Origin: Planctomycetota bacterium
GTDB lineage: Bacteria > Planctomycetota > Planctomycetia > Isosphaerales > Isosphaeraceae
Length of the DNA stretch: 7,010 nucleotides
Assembly (NCBI GenBank): GCA_021778575.1
Contig: JAJYCH010000254.1
Coordinates: forward strand, 1-7,010
Direction of reading: 5' to 3'
A program made the position numbers and the translations under genes. This document shows positions 1-7,010 of the stretch, piece after piece. The stretch's first letter is position 1. Every line of letters starts with the position of its first letter. The notes under the pieces are model-generated. The model was not told the DNA's origin. It searched no databases and saw only the letters and a program-made list of their open reading frames with translations.

Positions 1-2733
1 CTTCAGCGCGGTCTTCAGCTTGATGCTGTTGGCCGTCATGGACACCTTCGACTCACGGCTGAGCCCCTCGTCGTTCAGTGCCTTGGAATCGATGTGCACG
101 TTCAAACCGGTGTAGTTCGAGATGAACGCCATGGCTTCTTCGAGCGTCTGATCCTTCAGGTTCAGCGTGATCGGCTCGTTCAGCTTCTTGTCGATGGCGA
201 TCTCGCCCATCGAACGCTGGCGGTTGTCGGAAAGCTGGGCCTTCTTCCGCCGTTCCGACATCTCCTTGAAGTTCTTGGGGAAGGAGATTCCGTTGCTGCT
301 CACGTTCGAGTCGATGATCATCGAGGCATCGACCGCCTGCATCTCGTTCAGGAAGCCTTCTTCCTTGTTCCGCTTGTTGTCGCGATCGAGTTCGTAGTGC
401 CGCTGCATGTTGGCCTTGAAAGCCAGCATCTGCGGGCCGATCGCATTGGGATCAATCTCCTGTGCACGACGGGCGAGTTCCTCGGCCTTGGCGTAGTCGC
501 CCTTGGCGTTGGCTTCCTCGGCCTTGGTCATCAGGTCCTTGACGGCCAGGTCCTTGACCTTCGAGGCTTCGAGAATCCGGAGCTTCTTGGTCTCGATCTC
601 TGCCTTGGCCGACTTGTCCTTCATCTTCTCGTCGAACTTGACCTTGTCGGCCTTCGACAGTTCGATGGCGACTTCGAGGCGTCGGACCATCGTCCGGGCC
701 ACTGTGGCCGGCAGATCGGCGGCCTTGACCGAAGCGAGCGTCGTCTGAAGGAGTTCGATCGCCTTTTCGGGATCGACTTCCATCATCCGTCGAGCTTCGG
801 CGACCTTCGTGCCGACCTCGGCGTTCATCTGCTGGGCCTTCAAGGTCTCGGCGTCGTTGACCGGGACGTCGGCGGCCATGGCCCGGCCGGTGGCACCCGG
901 CTTGGGCAGCTTCAGCAGGAGGTTGTTGACCTTTTCGAGCATCCCTTCATCGAGAGCCGCGCCCGAGGCGGCGACCTCGGTCAGCAAGGCCCGAGCCCGC
1001 TCGATATCGTTCTTCCGCATGGCGTCTAGAGCCGCTTCGTAGACGGCCAGAGCCCCACCCTGCTCGGACAGAGCGATCTGGGCGAGCATCTCGTCGGCCT
1101 GAGCGTTCACGCCGTAGTTGCCGGCCTTGGCTTCCTCGACCATCTGGCGAGCGGCGGCGTAGTTGCCTCTGCCGAACATGGCCTTGGCCTGCGAGAGCAA
1201 CTCTTCGCCCTTGTTGCCGGCCGGCAGAGCGTTCGAGGACAGGGCCGGAGCCGCCGAGGACAGAGGAGCGGCGTCGGGAACGGGCATCGCCACGGGGGGC
1301 GAGGCCGGGTCAGCGATCGGAGCCGGAGCCGCTTCCGGAGCACCCAGAGCGGGCAGTCCGTCCGGAGCCGGCGGAGCCGATCCAAGAACGGGCGGGGCCA
1401 GCGGATCGGCCGGGGCCTGAGCCGGAGCCTGGGGCAGCGTCTCAAGACCGTTGGCAACCTGCTGAACCGAGCGATCGACGGCCGGGGCGGCCGAGGCCAG
1501 TTCCGTCGGCTGGTTCAGTTCGCGAGCCCGAAGCTTCTCGGCTTCGATGAACTTGGCGGCGGCGGCCGTTCCGTTCCCCGTCGCGAGCAAGGCGTTGGCC
1601 TCACGCTCGGCGGCCAGGCTGGGGGTCTCAGCCAGGGCCGGCTTTGAGGCGGTCGCAGCCGGGGTCGAAACCGCAGCGACGGGCGCGGCCGGGGTCGAAA
1701 CCGCGGCGACGGTCGCGGCCGGCTTGGCCGCGTTCGCCTTGGCCATCTCGATGTCGTTGAGAACCGATTCGGCCCGGTCGGCGGTCACCGCCGGATAAAC
1801 GTTCATCCGGAGGGCCTGGTTGGCCTTGGCGGCGGCCAGGTCGTACTGACCCTTGGCGACAAACTTGCGAGCTTCGCTGACCAGGATGTCATACTGCTCG
1901 GTGCTCTGCTGCATCTTGACCGGGGTCGAACGCTGTTCCTCGTGACGCCGGAGCGCCCGGGCGGCCGAAGCGATCTTGTCGGGATTTTCGCCGAAGACTC
2001 CGAAGGAAATTCCCCAGCTCTTGACTTCCATCGCGATCGATTCGGCCTGGTCGTACTGATTGTTCGCGAGCAGGTCGCGAGCTTCCTTCAGCTTGGCCAG
2101 GGCGACTTTCTTGTCCTTGACGACCGTGCCTGAGGAGGCCGTGACCTTCGTGCGGGCCTTGGCGATCGCCTCGGCCACCTTGGCGGGCGTCTCGTCGAAG
2201 AGACCCCACTTGATGTTCATTTTCTGGACCTCGACGACGATGGCCGTGGCCTCGTCGTAGTTGCCCATCCGGAGCTGCTCGCGAGCGGCCTGGAGCTTCC
2301 AGCGAGCCTCCTGTTTGGGGTCGCTGGTCCCGCGCGGCGAGCCGATCGGCGGCGACATCGAGACCGGAGTCGATCCCGTCGGGGCCATCGATCCGGCGGT
2401 CGCGTCCGTCGCGGCCGGCCGAACGGCCGGGTCGGTCGGAGCGGACGCGGCCGGGTTCATCTTTGCCAGGTAAGAGTCGAGCTGGGCGACCTCGGTCGCC
2501 TGAAGTTGATCGCGATAATCGCTGGCCACCTTCAAGTACTTGGCGGCCATGGCCTGATCGCCCGTGTTGTACAGGCGAATGCCCCCCTTGAGGTATTCCG
2601 AGGCCGGAGCGGGCAAGGGTGCCCGTGCCGCCCCGCTCGCTGGGGATGTGTCATCCACTGGAGGAGTGCCTTCCGTGGCGACCCCCCATGCTCCCAGGGC
2701 CAAGAGGATCGTGAGCGTTCTAAGGCTTCCCAA
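1..2733 (-). CDS. Secretin-like (type II/III secretion system family) protein with long N-terminal helical-repeat region, 3' end missing
   Basis: The frame is open for 911 codons to the left window edge, so the C-terminus, where a secretin channel domain would lie, is not seen. The start is TTG: AAAGGAGGT lies just upstream and an in-frame TGA sits five codons before it (2746-2748), so no longer start is possible. Residues 1-22 form a signal peptide (MGSLR, then TLTILLALGAWGV). Helical TPR-like repeats follow at about 137-196, 206-265, 277-336, 507-560 and 725-766, with core pattern L-x2-AR-x4-GxYDxA. Ala/Pro-rich linkers lie at about 335-375 and 431-505. Charged helical stretches, probably partly coiled-coil, cover about 630-840. 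Residues 845-911 (IDKKLNEPITLNLKDQTLEE, then a Y-TGLNVHID strand) resemble the STN/N0 domain before secretin channels. From family knowledge, planctomycetes encode such proteins annotated as type II and III secretion system proteins. The role as an outer-membrane channel or its periplasmic scaffold is inference. A non-secretin protein using only the STN-like domain is the main alternative. Confidence 0.75.
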   Translation of the reverse strand, partial: MGSLRTLTILLALGAWGVATEGTPPVDDTSPASGAARAPLPAPASEYLKGGIRLYNTGDQAMAAKYLKVASDYRDQLQATEVAQLDSYLAKMNPAASAPTDPAVRPAATDATAGSMAPTGSTPVSMSPPIGSPRGTSDPKQEARWKLQAAREQLRMGNYDEATAIVVEVQKMNIKWGLFDETPAKVAEAIAKARTKVTASSGTVVKDKKVALAKLKEARDLLANNQYDQAESIAMEVKSWGISFGVFGENPDKIASAARALRRHEEQRSTPVKMQQSTEQYDILVSEARKFVAKGQYDLAAAKANQALRMNVYPAVTADRAESVLNDIEMAKANAAKPAATVAAVSTPAAPVAAVSTPAATASKPALAETPSLAAEREANALLATGNGTAAAAKFIEAEKLRARELNQPTELASAAPAVDRSVQQVANGLETLPQAPAQAPADPLAPPVLGSAPPAPDGLPALGAPEAAPAPIADPASPPVAMPVPDAAPLSSAAPALSSNALPAGNKGEELLSQAKAMFGRGNYAAARQMVEEAKAGNYGVNAQADEMLAQIALSEQGGALAVYEAALDAMRKNDIERARALLTEVAASGAALDEGMLEKVNNLLLKLPKPGATGRAMAADVPVNDAETLKAQQMNAEVGTKVAEARRMMEVDPEKAIELLQTTLASVKAADLPATVARTMVRRLEVAIELSKADKVKFDEKMKDKSAKAEIETKKLRILEASKVKDLAVKDLMTKAEEANAKGDYAKAEELARRAQEIDPNAIGPQMLAFKANMQRHYELDRDNKRNKEEGFLNEMQAVDASMIIDSNVSSNGISFPKNFKEMSERRKKAQLSDNRQRSMGEIAIDKKLNEPITLNLKDQTLEEAMAFISNYTGLNVHIDSKALNDEGLSRESKVSMTANSIKLKTALK
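1651..1720 (-). repeat. 30-bp tandem repeat encoding a PAATVAAVST-type linker
   Basis: Two near-identical 30-bp units (1661-1690 and 1691-1720, differing at two positions) follow a one-third unit at 1651-1660. They keep the reading frame and encode the decapeptides PAATVAAVST and PAAPVAAVST plus a partial PAAT. They lie in the Ala/Pro linker after the third helical repeat of the secretin-like protein. Slippage here would change linker length by ten residues without breaking the frame. Confidence 0.8.
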
Positions 2734-2737
2734 CGCG

Positions 2738-2746
2738 ACCTCCTTT
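2738..2746 (-). promoter_or_regulatory. Strong Shine-Dalgarno deciding a TTG start
   Basis: On the minus strand the sequence reads AAAGGAGGT, then CGCG, then TTG at 2733-2731. The GGAGG core is five bases from the TTG, an ideal spacing. With the in-frame TGA at 2748-2746 it fixes TTG as the start of the secretin-like gene, although the first in-frame ATG is only at codon 62. Confidence 0.85.
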
Positions 2747-2953
2747 CACCGCTTCCGGGCATGACCGCCGACTTCCCTGGCGACGGTCCTTCTTACGAAA
2801 TTCCCGGGGCGATTGACGTGAATCCGATGCTTCGACGTGCCGGCACCCGAACAGGGCATCGGCGGCTTCCCCGACGTTTCGGGATCGTCCAGGATGTCGA
2901 GGTGTGGATCAATGAAGGGAGGGCGATCGAGAAAGGCGAGAAGACGAGTCGGT

Positions 2954-2982
2954 GTCATAAACTGGATCGGAAAACCAGTCAA
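2954..2982 (-). promoter_or_regulatory. Candidate sigma70-type promoter for the secretin-like gene
   Basis: On the minus strand, TTGACT (2982-2977; 5/6 match to TTGACA) is followed by exactly 17 bases and then TATGAC (2959-2954; 4/6 match to TATAAT). Transcription would start near 2947, giving a leader of about 215 nt before the TTG start. The boxes and spacing are seen directly; use as a promoter is inference. Confidence 0.5.
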
Positions 2983-2994
2983 GCGGAGTTTGAC
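2978..2994. promoter_or_regulatory. GTCAA-N7-TTGAC dyad overlapping the -35 box
   Basis: GTCAA (2978-2982) and TTGAC (2990-2994) form a perfect five-base inverted repeat with a 7-bp spacer. The left arm is the -35 box of the candidate minus-strand promoter. It could be a repressor or activator site, or two back-to-back -35-like boxes. I see no matching plus-strand -10 at 16-18 bp after the right arm. Confidence 0.3.
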
Positions 2995-2998
2995 GATT

Positions 2999-3017
2999 TT
3001 TCCGGTCATCCCGGAAA
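2999..3017. repeat. Inverted repeat TTTCCGG-TCATC-CCGGAAA
   Basis: Seven-base perfect arms flank a five-base spacer. An outer pair, GCGGA (2983-2987) and TCCGC (3018-3022), could extend it with a bulge on one side. It lies upstream of both candidate promoters, so it is more likely a protein-binding site or DNA cruciform than part of either mRNA. Confidence 0.45.
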
Positions 3018-3022
3018 TCCGC

Positions 3023-3038
3023 TTTGTACCTCTACAAA
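3023..3038. promoter_or_regulatory. Perfect 16-bp operator-like dyad TTTGTA-CCTC-TACAAA
   Basis: Six-base arms with a four-base centre make perfect two-fold symmetry, as expected for a dimeric helix-turn-helix regulator. It lies about 40 bp upstream of the -35 box of the minus-strand promoter, a position suited to an activator or a shared divergent regulator. The regulator cannot be named from this window. Confidence 0.4.
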
Positions 3039-3039
3039 C

Positions 3040-3079
3040 TCGGTCAGACCCTGACGATTCCTCAAGTTTTGCTGACCGA
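3040..3079. repeat. Eight-base inverted repeat TCGGTCAG / CTGACCGA with internal alternative hairpin
   Basis: TCGGTCAG (3040-3047) and CTGACCGA (3072-3079) are perfect reverse complements 24 bp apart. Inside, GTCAG-ACC-CTGAC (3043-3055) uses the same left arm, so the two foldings exclude each other. It may be a pair of half-sites about three helical turns apart, or an RNA switch-like element if transcribed, though no promoter reading through it is evident. Confidence 0.4.
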
Positions 3080-3124
3080 AATGTCGCCGATTTTTCAAGT
3101 TTTTCCTGAAGTACCCGAAAACCG

Positions 3125-3151
3125 TCGGCTTCGGCCGAGCCTCGGCGAGGC
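3125..3151. repeat. Two abutting GC-rich hairpins, one with a cUUCGg tetraloop
   Basis: Read on plus, TCGGC-TTCG-GCCGA (3125-3138) has a perfect five-pair stem closed by the very stable C(UUCG)G loop. GCCTC-GGC-GAGGC (3139-3151) follows with no gap. Read on minus, the same stems are followed about six bases later by a TTTT run (3117-3120 region), so the element could act as a weak terminator of leftward transcripts. It lies upstream of the candidate ndk promoter. Confidence 0.4.
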
Positions 3152-3212
3152 CCAACCTTCCTGGTCCGGCAATTCTCTCCTCACCTCCTCACCGATCCGG
3201 TCCCACGAAACA

Positions 3213-3241
3213 TTGAACGGAACCGGCGGGATGACTACACT
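3213..3241 (+). promoter_or_regulatory. Candidate sigma70-type promoter for ndk-ligA
   Basis: TTGAAC (3213-3218), a 17-base spacer, and TACACT (3236-3241), each matching four of six consensus bases. Transcription would begin near 3248, giving a leader of about 73 nt before the ndk ATG. No other convincing promoter lies closer to ndk. Confidence 0.5.
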
Positions 3242-3320
3242 GATTGTCCGTTTCCAATCGAGACGGGATGAGTCGCCAACTTTGCCCGAGGTCCCTACCG
3301 CCTCGCTGGGAATTACTTTC

Positions 3321-5830
<2,510 letters not shown>

Positions 5831-5873
5831 ACTGCCATCGGTATCGGTCGATTTGCCTGGTGACTCGCCGTGA

Positions 5874-5904
5874 CCTAGGAAATCCTGGGAGATTTTCAAT
5901 CTCT
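5874..5904 (+). terminator. Weak candidate terminator after ligA (two short hairpins)
   Basis: CCTAGGA-AA-TCCTGGG (5874-5889) can pair with one G-T wobble; only about six pairs are sterically possible. It is followed by AGATTTT. A second stem, GAGATT-TTC-AATCTC (5889-5894 with 5898-5903), overlaps its end. Neither has a long T-run, so termination here is tentative. No convincing promoter for the downstream gene is seen in this 116-bp gap. Confidence 0.3.
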
Positions 5905-5946
5905 CGCTCAGGATGATCCGAGGACGACGGGACTACGGGACGGACC

Positions 5947-7010
5947 ATGACGAAACCAGGAATGGCGAGGTTGGGACGCCGATCTTCGAGACGTCGCCCA
6001 TCGGTGGAACCTCTCGAAGGGCGCGTCATGCCAACCGGAGTGAACTGGCTCTCCGGTTTCGGGATCGGGGTCACCGGGATCAACTCCTCGATCAAATCCA
6101 ACGCCGTCGCGACCGACTCCAGTGGCGACACCTTCATCACCGGTTCGTTTCGCGGATCGGCGCTGTTCAACCCGGCCTCGAACACCGCGACGGTCACGAC
6201 CAACAATACCCAGGATACCTTCGTCGCCAAGTACGGACCGACCGGGGCGCTGGTCTGGATCAGGACGTTCGCCGGGACGACCACGACGACCAACGGAGTG
6301 ACCATCACCGCGGTCAGCCAGGGATCGGCGATCGTCGTCGATGGCTCGGGCAACGTCTTCGTGACCGGAGGTTACAGCGGGACCGTCAACCTGACCGGTC
6401 TCTCCGGAGTCACCTCGATCATCAGTCCGACGGCAACCACCCAGGTCTACCTGGCAAAGCTCGACGCCATCGGCAACCTGACCTGGGTCGATACCGTGAG
6501 CGGCACCCAGTACGACACCGACGAGGCTTACGCGCTGGCACTCGACGGGTCGGGCGGAGTCGTCATGGCGGGCTCGTTCGCCGATTCGGCGACCTTCGGA
6601 ACCAAGACGCTGACCGCCGGCGGCGCTTCCGAAGCCTTTGTCAGCCGGGTCAACGGTTCGGGCCAGTTCCTCTGGTCGGTCGCCACCCAGGGTCAAACCG
6701 GCTCGAACGCCCAGTTCAGCGGGCTGGCCGTCGATGGTTCCGGCAACGTGTTGCTCGCGGGCTATTTCTCGGGCACCGTCGATGTCGACCCTGGCGTCTC
6801 GCGATCGGTCGTGGTCTCCAACGGTTCGGACGACGTGCTGATCGAAAAGCTCGACGGCTCGGGAAATTTCGTCTGGGCTCGAACCTACGGCTCGACCGAC
6901 ACCGATATCGCCACGGCGATCGCCGTCGACGCGCAAGGAAATCTGGTGGTGACCGGTGAGTTCGCCGGGACCGTGGCCTTCGGCTCGACCACGCTCACGG
7001 CCGGACCGAT
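5947..7010 (+). CDS. Exported SBBP-type beta-propeller repeat protein with planctomycete N-terminal motif, 3' end missing
   Basis: The window holds 354 codons, open to the right edge. ATG at 5947 is the first start after an in-frame TGA (5914-5916); no GTG or TTG lies between them, and no strong Shine-Dalgarno is present. The N-terminus is very basic (RLGRRSSRRRPS) and leads into VEPLEGRVMPT. This matches the short LEPR/'planctomycete extracellular' motif found at the start of many large secreted planctomycete proteins. Five repeats of about 60-75 residues follow, beginning near 52, 127, 194, 257 and 322. Each has A(V/L)D-GSGNV-(V/L)TG-FSGT, then a FVAKLDGSGNFVW-like strand, the pattern of SBBP (beta-propeller) repeats. 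Ser, Thr, Gly and Asn are abundant and no cysteine is visible. I infer a cell-surface or secreted propeller; ligand and partners are unknown. Whether it shares the ligA transcript is unclear. Confidence 0.85.
   Translation, partial: MTKPGMARLGRRSSRRRPSVEPLEGRVMPTGVNWLSGFGIGVTGINSSIKSNAVATDSSGDTFITGSFRGSALFNPASNTATVTTNNTQDTFVAKYGPTGALVWIRTFAGTTTTTNGVTITAVSQGSAIVVDGSGNVFVTGGYSGTVNLTGLSGVTSIISPTATTQVYLAKLDAIGNLTWVDTVSGTQYDTDEAYALALDGSGGVVMAGSFADSATFGTKTLTAGGASEAFVSRVNGSGQFLWSVATQGQTGSNAQFSGLAVDGSGNVLLAGYFSGTVDVDPGVSRSVVVSNGSDDVLIEKLDGSGNFVWARTYGSTDTDIATAIAVDAQGNLVVTGEFAGTVAFGSTTLTAGP

Larger units (their letters stand above)
2734..3320. other. 587-bp divergent intergenic region with clustered dyads
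   Basis: This gap separates the start codons of the minus-strand secretin-like gene and the plus-strand ndk. Its middle (about 2940-3120) is clearly richer in A/T runs than the neighbouring genes. It contains two candidate promoters pointing outward, at least five inverted repeats (2978-2994, 2999-3017, 3023-3038, 3040-3079, 3125-3151) and an imperfect direct repeat. Positions 2750-2945 would be the leader of the secretin-like mRNA, where I see no clear structure. Short open frames cross the gap, but none has a recognisable product or good codon pattern. Confidence 0.8.

Noticed and set aside
94..1029. Long plus-strand open frame (311 codons)
   Set aside because: It is antisense to the secretin-like gene, whose frame is open for 911 codons with signal peptide, repeats and strong ribosome binding site. 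The plus-strand translation is Leu/Gly/Val/His-rich with no recognisable family, a usual shadow in high-GC DNA.
2746..3009. Minus-strand 87-codon frame ending in the TGA that touches the secretin-like gene's Shine-Dalgarno
   Set aside because: The position would suit a coupled leader peptide, but its codon third positions are much less G/C-biased than the neighbours, it resembles no family, it lacks a good ribosome binding site, and the candidate promoter boxes lie inside it.
2506..3054. Plus-strand 182-codon frame across the start of the secretin-like gene and the intergenic region
   Set aside because: Half is antisense to the secretin-like gene and the rest runs through the dyad cluster; the translation is unlike any known protein.
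3024..3320. Upstream extension of ndk
   Set aside because: The frame is open, but nucleoside diphosphate kinase homology begins at 3321, and the extension covers the hairpins and candidate promoter.
5854..5882. Possible promoter TTGCCT-N17-TAGGAA before the propeller gene
   Set aside because: Each box matches only three of six consensus bases, and the -10 lies in the candidate terminator hairpin; too weak to annotate.
5908..6936. Minus-strand 342-codon frame
   Set aside because: It is an antisense shadow of the propeller gene: Arg/Gly/Asp-rich, with no family resemblance.
5913..6959. Plus-strand 348-codon frame overlapping the propeller gene in another frame
   Set aside because: The translation is dominated by Arg, Asp and Gly without repeats or motifs, whereas the frame from 5947 gives clear SBBP repeats and the VEPLEGR motif.

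Overview
The window looks like a piece of chromosome from a high-GC planctomycete, most likely of the Isosphaerales/Gemmatales type. That placement is inferred from three things: a secretin-like gene with a very long N-terminal helical-repeat region, a secreted-type beta-propeller protein carrying the planctomycete 'VEPLEGR' N-terminal motif, and strong G/C bias at third codon positions. I see no tRNA, rRNA, CRISPR array, insertion sequence or phage gene. The window reads as ordinary chromosomal backbone with lineage-specific envelope genes at both ends.

Layout. (1) Positions 1-2733, minus strand: a 911-codon open frame running off the left edge. It starts with TTG behind a perfect Shine-Dalgarno and a signal peptide, continues through several ~60-residue helical repeats separated by Ala/Pro-rich linkers, and at the edge enters a domain resembling the short N-terminal domain of secretins. 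(2) Positions 2734-3320: a 587-bp divergent intergenic region, AT-richer than its surroundings. It holds a cluster of dyads, a candidate minus-strand promoter for the secretin-like gene, two tandem GC hairpins (one with a cUUCGg tetraloop) and a candidate plus-strand promoter for the next gene. (3) Positions 3321-3776, plus: nucleoside diphosphate kinase (ndk). (4) Positions 3809-5830, plus: complete NAD-dependent DNA ligase (ligA), 32 bp behind ndk and probably co-transcribed. (5) Positions 5831-5946: a short gap with two weak hairpins. (6) Positions 5947-7010, plus: the 5' part of a gene for a secreted SBBP-type beta-propeller protein, running off the right edge.

How the genes relate. ndk and ligA form a small nucleotide/DNA-maintenance pair. 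The two flanking genes concern the cell envelope or exterior: a putative outer-membrane secretin-family channel component and an exported repeat protein. Nothing shows that the secretin-like protein exports the propeller protein. The points most worth a second look are the divergent regulatory region and the architecture of the secretin-like protein. I found no convincing new defence or mobile system here.
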